Shown: positions 32,601 through 39,731 of the stretch, piece by piece | Position numbering within the stretch: position 1 is the stretch's first letter | Layout: the number at the start of each line of letters is the position of its first letter | The notes under the pieces: model-generated | Seen by the model: the letters and a program-made list of their open reading frames with translations, nothing else | Database searches by the model: none | What the model was told of the DNA's origin: nothing | Source of the DNA: SIG565 sp045651765 | GTDB taxonomy: Bacteria; Bacillota; Clostridia; Oscillospirales; Acutalibacteraceae | Reading direction: 5' to 3' | DNA: 64,000 bases | Assembly (NCBI GenBank): GCA_045651765.1 | Contig: JAZRSY010000003.1 | Span: 1-64,000, forward strand | Made by a program: the position numbers and the translations under genes

Positions 32601-33287
32601 ATGAACAGTTTAAAAATTGAACCAATAGCCTACATTGAATCGGATTTTAAAGAAAAATTCGGAATACCCCGCCAAAGCGGAATTGCAAAAAATTTAACAG
32701 CAAAAATCATATTTACAAAAAAATATCAAAACCCCGATGCTTTGCGTGGTATAGAGGGTTTTTCACACCTATGGTTGATTTTTAATTTTAACAAAGCAAA
32801 AATTGGTAAATGGCAACCAACCGTGCGCCCTCCAAGGCTTGGCGGCAATCAAAAGGTTGGGGTTTTTGCCACACGCTCACCGTTTAGGCCAAATTCTTTG
32901 GGGCTTTCTTGCGTTAAACTTATTAAGGTTGAAAGCTCAAAAAACAACGGCAATATTTTAATCGTTTCGGGGGCCGACCTGTTAGACGGCACCCCTATTA
33001 TAGACATTAAACCATACCTGCCATATTGCGACAATGTGCCAGATGCCACCGCAGGTTTTACCAAAAATATAGAAAAACCTGACCTGAAAGTTGAATTTTT
33101 AAATAACTGTTTAAATGAAATTCCGCCCAATTTGCAAAAGGGTTTAACCGAGGCCTTAGCCCAAGACCCACGGCCACAATACCAAAACGATGAAGACAGA
33201 ATTTATAATATGTTTTTCAGCGTTTATAACATTAGTTTTAAAATTTTAAATGACACATTATTAGTTACACAAATTAAAAAGTGCTGA
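32601..33287 (+). CDS. trmO: tRNA (N6-threonylcarbamoyladenosine37-N6)-methyltransferase
   Basis: A 228-residue protein of the TsaA/TrmO (UPF0066) family: IEPIAYIESDFKEKFGIPRQ, GFSHLWLIFNF, VRPPRLGGNQKVGVFATRSP, FRPNSLGLSCVKL and LDGTPIIDIKPYLPYCD are its successive motifs. It methylates t6A37 of tRNA-Thr with SAM. The ATG at 32601 follows AGGAG. A TTG frame start at 32586 would fall in the terminator stem. The end overlaps a bidirectional terminator. Confidence 0.93.
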   Translation: MNSLKIEPIAYIESDFKEKFGIPRQSGIAKNLTAKIIFTKKYQNPDALRGIEGFSHLWLIFNFNKAKIGKWQPTVRPPRLGGNQKVGVFATRSPFRPNSLGLSCVKLIKVESSKNNGNILIVSGADLLDGTPIIDIKPYLPYCDNVPDATAGFTKNIEKPDLKVEFLNNCLNEIPPNLQKGLTEALAQDPRPQYQNDEDRIYNMFFSVYNISFKILNDTLLVTQIKKC

Positions 33288-33310
33288 TTTCTTAAAAATC
33301 AGCACTTTTT
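33276..33310. terminator. Bidirectional terminator overlapping both stop codons
   Basis: Perfect 15-bp stem AAAAAGTGCTGATTT/AAATCAGCACTTTTT with a 5-base loop. The trmO stop lies in its left arm and the convergent kinase stop lies in the loop. Confidence 0.85.
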
Positions 33311-34395
33311 AAATATTTATTTATAATTTTTTTCATTTGCGGAATTTTATTGTGAATATCTTTAGCTAAAGCAAACTGCGCTTTGGCACGTCTTAAATTT
33401 TGTTCGGGATAATGTATTTTAAAATATGTATCGCCGTTTAAGTAATCGGTTAAAAACCTTATTCCGCATTCATATGTCATAAGTTCAACCGAAAACGGCA
33501 TTAGTTCTATTTCCGATTCGGTTAACTTATTTTTAAGTTGCGAAACATAGCCATTTGTAAATGCTTCAAATTTATCCATATCGAAAAATATTTTAGATAA
33601 ATCATTTTCATCCTCTGCGGCTGAAGAAGCTGCAAAACGCAGAGCATCGCCGTAATCATAAAGGTAAGAACCAGGCATTATTGTATCCAAATCTATAACA
33701 CAAATGCCTTTAAAGGTATCTTTATCTAATAAAACATTATTCAATTTTGTATCGTTATGGGTAACACGCAACGGGATTTCACCCGAATTTAAACCATCAA
33801 CGATAACAGCAGTTTGGTCTTTAAACGAACGTGCATACTCAATTTCGTTTTCAACAGAAGCAACACGGTCTTTTAAATTATTGTTTATCGATTCTTCTAA
33901 ATCTAAATAACGTTTTGCTGTGTTGTGAAAATTTGGTATAACCTCGTAAAGTGTGTTTGCAGGAAACTCTGCCAACTGGTTTTGGAACTTTCCAAAGGTT
34001 TCGCCAACCGTTAAAAGAATATCCAAATCGCCCGAATCAACCGTAATGGCATCTATACATTTTTGCAATCTATAATATTCGCCATTTTCGGTGTGAACCA
34101 AATTGTTGCCACTTAAAGTTTTTATAACCGTAAGGGTTTTATCGGCGTTTTCGGTGTCGAATTTAGCTTCTTTTTCCTTAATAAACGAAGTAACGGCAAC
34201 TATATTTTCCATTAGTTTACAAGGGTTTTTAAAAACATTATGGTTTATTTTTTGCAGAATAAACACATCGTTAAATGTTCTTATTTTATAGGTTGAATTA
34301 ATATGCCCGTTTCCAAATGGTTTAATATATTTTATTTCTTCGCTATTAATACCATACTCACTTAAAATATCAAGCAAATACTTATCCATAATCAA
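33292..34395 (-). CDS. APH-fold sugar kinase, N-acetylhexosamine 1-kinase-like
   Basis: The 367-residue protein has the aminoglycoside phosphotransferase fold: N-lobe FGNGHINSTYKI, catalytic loop RVTHNDTKLNNVLLD and metal-binding ICVIDLDTIMPGSYLYDYGDALRFA. These motifs, and the DYGDALRF block in particular, are those of NahK-type anomeric kinases that phosphorylate GlcNAc/GalNAc at C1. The nagB gene directly upstream (13 bases) supports amino-sugar catabolism. Other APH-family substrates cannot be excluded. Confidence 0.8.
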   Translation of the reverse strand: MIMDKYLLDILSEYGINSEEIKYIKPFGNGHINSTYKIRTFNDVFILQKINHNVFKNPCKLMENIVAVTSFIKEKEAKFDTENADKTLTVIKTLSGNNLVHTENGEYYRLQKCIDAITVDSGDLDILLTVGETFGKFQNQLAEFPANTLYEVIPNFHNTAKRYLDLEESINNNLKDRVASVENEIEYARSFKDQTAVIVDGLNSGEIPLRVTHNDTKLNNVLLDKDTFKGICVIDLDTIMPGSYLYDYGDALRFAASSAAEDENDLSKIFFDMDKFEAFTNGYVSQLKNKLTESEIELMPFSVELMTYECGIRFLTDYLNGDTYFKIHYPEQNLRRAKAQFALAKDIHNKIPQMKKIINKYLKSADF

Positions 34396-34408
34396 TTCCC
34401 TTTAAAAA

Positions 34409-35119
34409 CTATTTTTCGCTGTAAATTACAACTAAATCGTTATGAAGTTGTAGTATTGAAGCCGGAACTTCAGGAGTAATGGGGCCGAAAAATGCTTTTT
34501 CTATAATTTCGCGTTTGTTTTCGCCATTAGCAACAAGTAAAACCTTTTTAGCCGACATTATAGAGCCCATGCCCATAGTAATTGCCGATTTTGGAACATC
34601 ATCTATGCTTGCAAAAAACCTCGAGTTAGCCACTATTGTGGATTCATCTAATTTTACCTCGTGGGTTTCTTTAGTAAAACAACTGTCGGGTTCGTTAAAA
34701 CCAATATGACCATCTAAACCAATGCCTAAAAGCTGAATATCAATGCCACCTAAAGCTTTAATGCGAGCGTCGTAATCAGCACCTTCTTTAGCGGTATCTT
34801 GAGCCATACCGTTAGGCACAAAGGTTTTTTCTTTGTTAATGTTAACATGGTTAAACAGGTTGTTGTTCATAAAATATCTGTAACTTTGGTCGTTTTCCGG
34901 GGTTACACCAATGTATTCATCAAGGTTAACCGATGTAACTTCGGAAAAATCGATTACACCGTTTTTATTTTTTTCAATAAGATTTTTATAAATGCCAACA
35001 GGTGTAGAACCTGTAGCTAATCCTAAAACACAGTTTGGTTTTAAAGTAATTTGAGCTGCAATAATTTCGGCAGCCTTAGCGCTCATTTCTTCGTAATTGT
35101 TCACTTTAATAAATTTCAT
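34409..35119 (-). CDS. nagB: Glucosamine-6-phosphate deaminase
   Basis: The 236-residue protein carries VLGLATGSTPVGIYKNLI, SVNLDEYIGVTPENDQSY, LLGIGLDGHIGFNEPDSCF (catalytic Asp/His) and an ending LHNDLVVIYSEK, all typical of NagB. It converts glucosamine-6-phosphate to fructose-6-phosphate and ammonia. The operon with an N-acetylhexosamine-kinase-like gene downstream points to use of host or cell-wall amino sugars. Confidence 0.96.
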   Translation of the reverse strand: MKFIKVNNYEEMSAKAAEIIAAQITLKPNCVLGLATGSTPVGIYKNLIEKNKNGVIDFSEVTSVNLDEYIGVTPENDQSYRYFMNNNLFNHVNINKEKTFVPNGMAQDTAKEGADYDARIKALGGIDIQLLGIGLDGHIGFNEPDSCFTKETHEVKLDESTIVANSRFFASIDDVPKSAITMGMGSIMSAKKVLLVANGENKREIIEKAFFGPITPEVPASILQLHNDLVVIYSEK

Positions 35120-35251
35120 AAAAAACGCCTCACTTAAATGATTTACAATACTATTGTACCAAAAATTTCAAAAAAGTCAATCAACTATTGTTTATATTAC
35201 TTTTATTATTGTAAATTAATCAAAGTTAATTCAATCAAATTAAAAAAATAA

Positions 35252-35280
35252 TTGATTTTTATAAAAAAAATTGTTATAAT
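35252..35280 (+). promoter_or_regulatory. Promoter of the truncated-tRNA/element/tRNA-Leu(CAG) unit
   Basis: -35 TTGATT (35252-35257), 17-bp spacer, -10 TATAAT (35275-35280). Transcription would begin near 35287, before the truncated tRNA copy. The tRNA-Leu(CAA) unit has exactly the same hexamers and spacing (60633-60661). Confidence 0.75.
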
Positions 35281-35303
35281 TATTGTTGCATTTTGTTTTT
35301 AAT

Positions 35304-35325
35304 GCAGGGGTGTTGGAACTGGCAG
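35304..35325 (+). pseudogene. Truncated 5' copy of tRNA-Leu(CAG)
   Basis: These 22 nt are identical to the first 22 nt of the intact tRNA-Leu at 35474 (acceptor 5' strand GCAGGGG to the D-loop GGCAG). Sequence then changes to the structured element. The distance to the intact copy is 170 bases. Confidence 0.9.
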
Positions 35326-35432
35326 CATTTATGCCGAGCGCACCCTGTGGGTGATTAAGCGATGGCTTAAATGGCGCTGCGGTCGAAAGTTGAAGGCGCT
35401 CCAAGCCGAAAACAACTTTCGGGCACCGCAAG
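35326..35432 (+). repeat. Structured tRNA-Leu-associated element, copy 1
   Basis: This 107-nt sequence matches the reverse strand of 60482-60588 at 102 positions, the last 79 without change. Stems visible: CATTTATGCC (35326-35335) with GGCTTAAATG (35364-35373), one mismatch; CACCC-TGT-GGGTG (35341-35353); TGCGGT-CGAAAGTTG (35378-35392) with CAACTTTCG-GGC-ACCGCA (35413-35430). An alternative CCGAAA/TTTCGG stem (35406-35411 with 35417-35422) competes with the last. About 41 A/T-rich bases without similarity follow before the tRNA. A spurious 60-codon reading frame on its minus strand is not a gene. Confidence 0.85.
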
Positions 35433-35473
35433 TGTTAAGCGTAGCTTGTCTGCCCAAAATTTTAAAAATATTT

Positions 35474-35557
35474 GCAGGGGTGTTGGAACTGGCAGACAAG
35501 CTGGCCTCAGACACCAGTGTTTTTAACATGCGGGTTCAAATCCCGTCCCCTGCACCA
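35474..35557 (+). tRNA. tRNA-Leu (CAG)
   Basis: An 84-nt class II tRNA: acceptor GCAGGGG/CCCCTGC, variable arm TGTT-TTT-AACA, T-arm with TTCAAAT loop, discriminator A, encoded CCA. The anticodon loop is CTCAGAC (CAG). The anticodon stem CTGGC/ACCAG has a C-A mismatch at its base (31-39). The gene lies behind a truncated copy of its own 5' end. Confidence 0.93.
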
Positions 35558-35562
35558 AAAAA

Positions 35563-35602
35563 ACCCGAATCTACAAAACGTTTTGTGGATTCGGGTTTTT
35601 TG
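35563..35602. terminator. Terminator after tRNA-Leu(CAG)
   Basis: Stem AAACCCGAATC/GATTCGGGTTT with inner ACAAAACG/CGTTTTGT pairing, followed by TTTTGTTG on the plus strand. It lies convergent to the TraX-like gene. Confidence 0.8.
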
Positions 35603-35615
35603 TTGTATTGAAAAC

Positions 35616-36239
35616 TTATAAAACCAATTTAATTAAATAAATAACCGCTATGTGTATTGGATAAAAGGCGTAAAACATATATTTTATGTTGAGTTTGCCT
35701 TTTTGGCCGTTATAAAGCGCCATTGGTATTAATGACGTTAGCGACCACCACTGTATACCACCTATTTTAAATGATAACAGCGCTACTCCTAATATTGTGG
35801 CAATGAATTTTTCGTAATAATTATTTGGTAAAATTATTAATACAGGCAATAAAATTCCATAAAAGCCGTAATCAAAGGTTATTTTATAATCTTTTAAAAA
35901 CTCTAAAATATGGTAAACTGCAATTAACGCAAATATTAAATATACCGCATTAATTTTTTGGTTTTTAACAAGCTGTGCTACATAACAAAGCAATATTGAA
36001 ACCGAAAAGGAAAGCAAAATGTTTAACTGAAAATCTTTTTCGGCAACAAAAGAGACTATTTGGCAACCTAACCCTAAAGCAAAAATTTGCAAAAAACGGC
36101 GCAGTTTATTGCGAGTATATAAACAACCTTCTGAAATTAAATAGGCATATATTGGCATTGAAATTCGGCCAATAATTTTTAATATTACATTTTGCGGGAA
36201 TAAAATTACACCAATATGGTCTATAAGCATTGTCAGCAT
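35616..36239 (-). CDS. TraX-family membrane protein
   Basis: A 207-residue polytopic protein with about seven hydrophobic helices. It has the TraX (PF05857) hallmarks MLTMLIDHIGVILFP at the start and GRISMPIYAYLISEGCLYT. TraX of F plasmid N-acetylates pilin. Chromosomal Firmicute homologues are of unknown function. The ATG at 36239 has no ribosome binding site, and the usual N-terminal residues (LKIIA before the first Met) are encoded upstream in frame. An ATT at 36287, nine bases after GGGAG, would restore them. The true start is unsettled. Confidence 0.8.
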   Translation of the reverse strand: MLTMLIDHIGVILFPQNVILKIIGRISMPIYAYLISEGCLYTRNKLRRFLQIFALGLGCQIVSFVAEKDFQLNILLSFSVSILLCYVAQLVKNQKINAVYLIFALIAVYHILEFLKDYKITFDYGFYGILLPVLIILPNNYYEKFIATILGVALLSFKIGGIQWWSLTSLIPMALYNGQKGKLNIKYMFYAFYPIHIAVIYLIKLVL

Positions 36240-36323
36240 TGCAATAATTTTTAAGGTATTGCCGTTTAAACCATTTTTCTCTAAAATAACGCATCACTCC
36301 CGCGCTCATATTAAAAACAAGTT

Positions 36324-37619
36324 TTATTTTGATTCGATTTTTTCTTGACCGCCCATATAATTTCTTAAGGCTTTTGGTATTTTAAGGGTGTATTTTTGGC
36401 CATCAAACTCTAAATTATTTTCGAGCAAAGCAATTAACATTCTTGGGGGCGCTACAACGGTATTGTTAAGGGTGTGGGCCAAGTATTTTTGTCCGTCTTC
36501 GCCTTTTATTCTTATTGCTAAGCGGCGGGCCTGTGCATCGCCTAAATTAGAACAAGAGCAAACCTCAAAATATTTTTGTTGTTTTGGCGACCAAGCCTCA
36601 ATATCGTAAGATTTAACCTTTAAATCGGCTAAATCTCCGGTGCAGCACTCTAAAGTACGCACAGGAATATCCATAGACCTGAACAATTCAACACTGTAAC
36701 TCCACATTTTATTGAACCATTCCATGCTCTCTTCAGGTTTGCAAATAACAATCATTTCTTGTTTTTCAAACTGGTGGATTCGATAAATTCCGCGTTCTTC
36801 TATGCCGTGGGCACCTTTTTCTTTGCGGAAGCAGGGCGAATAACTTGTTAAGGTTAGCGGCAAGGAACTTTCGGGTGTTATGGTGTCTATAAACTTACCA
36901 ATCATAGAATGTTCACTTGTGCCAATTAAATATAAATCTTCGCCTTCAATTTTATACATCATGGCGTCCATTTCTTCAAAGCTCATAACGCCTGTTACAA
37001 CATTGGAGCGAATCATAAACGGAGGTATGCAATAGGTAAAGCCTTTGTTTATCATAAAATCGCGTGCATAAGAAAGCACTGCGCTATGCAAACGGGCAAT
37101 ATCGCCCATTAAATAATAAAAGCCTTCGCCGGCCACGCGGCCTGCCGCCTCTTTATCTATTCCGTTAAAAAGGGCCATAATATCGGTATGATATGGGATT
37201 TCAAAATCAGGGTTGGTTTTTTCGCCGTAGCACTCAACCTCAACATTTTCGGAATCATCTTTACCTACCGGCACCGATGCATCAACAATGTTGGGGATTT
37301 TCATCATAACCTGGTTAAGTTTTGCTTCATATTCGGTTTCGAGCGTTTCTAACTCTTTTAACCTTTCGGCCTGTTTGTTAACTAGGGCTCGGAGCTCCAT
37401 GCCCTCTTCTTTTTTGCCCTGCGACATTAACACACCAATTTCTTTACTAAGCTTATTGCGGTTGGCCCTAAGCTCGTTGGCTTCGTTGTTAGCGGCGCGC
37501 TTTTTTATATCTAAATCTATAGCCTCATCAACAAGCGGGAGTTTAGATTCTTTAAACTTCTTTTTAATATTTTCTTTAACTAATTCGGGGTTTTCCCTTA
37601 CAAATTTAATATCAAGCAT
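36324..37619 (-). CDS. serS: Seryl-tRNA synthetase
   Basis: 431 residues: N-terminal coiled-coil arm (about 1-110, Lys/Glu-rich) and class II catalytic core with motif 2 (YSPCFRKEKGAHGIEERGIYR region) and motif 3 (NNTVVAPPRMLIALLEN). It charges tRNA-Ser. Length is normal. The 70-base upstream gap holds no T-box that I can see. It is the last gene of a leftward row thioesterase-hemolysin III-mntP-serS. Confidence 0.97.
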   Translation of the reverse strand: MLDIKFVRENPELVKENIKKKFKESKLPLVDEAIDLDIKKRAANNEANELRANRNKLSKEIGVLMSQGKKEEGMELRALVNKQAERLKELETLETEYEAKLNQVMMKIPNIVDASVPVGKDDSENVEVECYGEKTNPDFEIPYHTDIMALFNGIDKEAAGRVAGEGFYYLMGDIARLHSAVLSYARDFMINKGFTYCIPPFMIRSNVVTGVMSFEEMDAMMYKIEGEDLYLIGTSEHSMIGKFIDTITPESSLPLTLTSYSPCFRKEKGAHGIEERGIYRIHQFEKQEMIVICKPEESMEWFNKMWSYSVELFRSMDIPVRTLECCTGDLADLKVKSYDIEAWSPKQQKYFEVCSCSNLGDAQARRLAIRIKGEDGQKYLAHTLNNTVVAPPRMLIALLENNLEFDGQKYTLKIPKALRNYMGGQEKIESK

Positions 37620-37689
37620 TTATATTCCTCCAAAATTTTGTATATCCCATTTAATAAAAGTATAGCACATATAAAGGCCTTTATCAAGG

Positions 37690-38256
37690 CTAAAAATTAA
37701 TAACTCCTAGGTGCTGGAGCAATATTTTAACGCCTATTAAAATTAAGATTATTCCGCCGGCAAGTTCTGCCTTGCTTTTAAATTTAGCACCAAAAATATT
37801 ACCAATTTTAACACCTATTGCCGAAAATATAAAGGTTATTAAACCAATGAAAAGTACTGCCAACCATATATTAACACCAGGCAACACCAAGGTTATGCCT
37901 GCTGCCAGGGCGTCGATGCTGGTGGCCAAGGCCATAGTGAACATTATTTTAAACGAAAACGAGCAATTTGCACAGTTTTCTTCGTCGGATAACGACTCTT
38001 TTATCATTCTGCCGCCTAAAAAAGCCAATAGAATGAAGGCGATAAAGTGGTCAATATTTTCTATGTAACTTTTAACGGCAACAAATAAAAAGTAGCCGAT
38101 GAGCGGCATTATGGCCTGAAAACTACCAAACCAAGCGCCACAAAGTGCCATATGCTTTAATTTTATATTTTTTGTGGAAAGCCCTTTGCAAACTGACACC
38201 GCAAAGGCATCCATCGAAAGACCAACCGCCAATAAAAAAAGTTCTAAAACACTCAA
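37690..38256 (-). CDS. mntP: Putative manganese efflux pump MntP
   Basis: 188 residues, six transmembrane helices in two repeats, with the conserved acidic motifs GLSMDAFAVSVCKG (helix 1) and ATSIDALAAGITL (helix 4) of the MntP/YebN family. These export Mn2+. No Mn riboswitch is visible in the 17 bases between this gene and the hemolysin III gene upstream, so expression is probably through the operon. Confidence 0.93.
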   Translation of the reverse strand: MSVLELFLLAVGLSMDAFAVSVCKGLSTKNIKLKHMALCGAWFGSFQAIMPLIGYFLFVAVKSYIENIDHFIAFILLAFLGGRMIKESLSDEENCANCSFSFKIMFTMALATSIDALAAGITLVLPGVNIWLAVLFIGLITFIFSAIGVKIGNIFGAKFKSKAELAGGIILILIGVKILLQHLGVINF

Positions 38257-38273
38257 AATAATACCCCATTAAT

Positions 38274-38945
38274 TTAAATTACATAAAAGAATATGCAAAT
38301 AAAGTGTGCTATACTCCCAAGCACTACAAATATATGAAATATCGAGTGCATATATTTTGTTTTTACACCAAAGCCATAAAGCACGGCCCCAATTGTATAC
38401 AAAATTCCACCCAACAAAAGCCAATAAAATCCACCAGGCGTTAAGGCATAATACACCTGTTTTATAGTAAATATTACACACCAGCCAAGGCCGATATAGC
38501 AAATCATAGAAAAAACATTATAACTTTTAAGGTCAATAGCGTTTAATACTATAGCCAGTGTCGAAATACCCCAAACTGCACCAAAAGTTGCCCACGCAGC
38601 CATAGGGTTTAAGGGGCGCAAAGCGCACAGCATTAAAGGAGTATATGTGCCGGATATCATAAAATATATGGTGCAATGGTCTAAAACTTGCAAAACCTTT
38701 TTTCCGGTTACTTTTTTTAGACCGTGGTATACACTCGACATAGTAAAAAGCAATATTACCGAAGCCCCGTATACAGCCGAAGAAACAACCGCCCAAACAT
38801 TTTTGTGTAAAGCCGAAAAAATAACGCATAACACACAATAAACAATACCAAGGCCGCCGCCTACAATATGGGTTACCATATTAAAAATCTCTTCACCCTT
38901 GGTGTAGTTAGGTAACAACCTGTTTTTAAGTTTAGTTCTTGCCAT
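38274..38945 (-). CDS. Hemolysin III family (YqfA/PAQR) membrane protein
   Basis: 223 residues with seven hydrophobic helices and the PAQR metal-site residues in SSVYHGLKK, then LDHCTIYFMISGTYTP, and the C-terminal HSIFHIFVVLGSIAHF. The bacterial proteins are named for hemolysin III but are likely membrane hydrolases or regulators of lipid properties. It lies between an acyl-ACP thioesterase gene (12 bases upstream) and mntP (17 bases downstream), which fits a lipid-related role. Confidence 0.92.
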   Translation of the reverse strand: MARTKLKNRLLPNYTKGEEIFNMVTHIVGGGLGIVYCVLCVIFSALHKNVWAVVSSAVYGASVILLFTMSSVYHGLKKVTGKKVLQVLDHCTIYFMISGTYTPLMLCALRPLNPMAAWATFGAVWGISTLAIVLNAIDLKSYNVFSMICYIGLGWCVIFTIKQVYYALTPGGFYWLLLGGILYTIGAVLYGFGVKTKYMHSIFHIFVVLGSIAHFICIFFYVI

Positions 38946-38957
38946 ATTATACGCTCC

Positions 38958-39683
38958 TTAAAAATTTAAACAGGCTTTAAACACAACGCTTTCTTCGTGC
39001 ATACCTGTAACATACACGCCATTTTCAATTTTTGTTTTATAAACCTTAATTTTTTGACCTAACATGGTTTCTTTGACAAAATGAAGTTCATATTCACTTA
39101 TTTTGTTGTTTTTAAAAACCATATCGTTAACGCTATTCAAAACAATGGCCGTATATACATTATTGTTGGTGTGTCCGTTAATATCTATATCGTTTTCGCT
39201 TATTATATATTCAAAAGCAAAATCTTGGTTTGTAATTTGGTGGTTTATTTTTTTAAAATCCCCTGCTCCCGAGGGTTCGGTTATGTATTCATAGCCGCTT
39301 GATAAATAGTTTTGCTCTATTTTTATGGGCCTGCGGGTATTAATATTTATAATGCACCATTCCGAAGCGCCGGAAACCACCTGCTCGCCAAAATTATTTT
39401 CAAGACTGAATTGGCGGCTGACCTTAACCTTGCCGGCCGGCAAAGGCCAAGTTTTTGCTAAAAAACAATCGGCATTGTTTATTTGTGTGTTAATTTTAAA
39501 TTTAATTTTTGTAACTATCCAAACACCGCCGCTTTTAGAAAGTATACTTTCGCGGTCGTAACCGCATTTTTCGGCGTTTTTGCCTGCCAAGTTCTGCACC
39601 AAACTTGCCAAAAACAATACACCTTTTTTAGAATATAATTCTTTTTCTAAAAGGCTTATATCTTGGCTGAAACAATCTTCCAT
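38958..39683 (-). CDS. Acyl-ACP thioesterase
   Basis: A 241-residue protein with two hotdog domains. Features are ADCFLAKTWPLPAGKVKVSRQ in the first and DIDINGHTNNNVYTAIVLNS, with the catalytic-type Asn-His region, in the second, as in PF01643 enzymes. It releases fatty acids from acyl carrier protein. The ATG at 39683 is chosen because GGTGA precedes it. An ATG four codons earlier lacks a ribosome binding site. It is the first gene of a short operon with hemolysin III and mntP. Confidence 0.88.
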   Translation of the reverse strand: MEDCFSQDISLLEKELYSKKGVLFLASLVQNLAGKNAEKCGYDRESILSKSGGVWIVTKIKFKINTQINNADCFLAKTWPLPAGKVKVSRQFSLENNFGEQVVSGASEWCIININTRRPIKIEQNYLSSGYEYITEPSGAGDFKKINHQITNQDFAFEYIISENDIDINGHTNNNVYTAIVLNSVNDMVFKNNKISEYELHFVKETMLGQKIKVYKTKIENGVYVTGMHEESVVFKACLNF

Positions 39684-39701
39684 AAAATTCACCATAATTT
39701 T

Positions 39702-39727
39702 AAAAACAGCCTGTAACGGCTGTTTTT
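39702..39727 (-). terminator. Terminator after the NSS symporter gene
   Basis: Stem AAAAACAGCC/GGCTGTTTTT with loop TGTAAC, five bases beyond the symporter stop codon (minus strand). Confidence 0.8.
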
Positions 39728-39731
39728 ATTT

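Noticed and set aside
35240..35431. Minus-strand reading frame through the tRNA-Leu element, encoding MRCPKVVFGLERLQLST
   Set aside because: The same frame appears at 60483 only because the 107-nt element is repeated. No ribosome binding site, opposite strand to the tRNA, and base-paired stems explain the conservation better than coding.
37620..37689. T-box leader for serS
   Set aside because: The gap is only 70 bases and has no T-box sequence or antiterminator. Only a short ATAAAGGCCTTTAT palindrome is seen.
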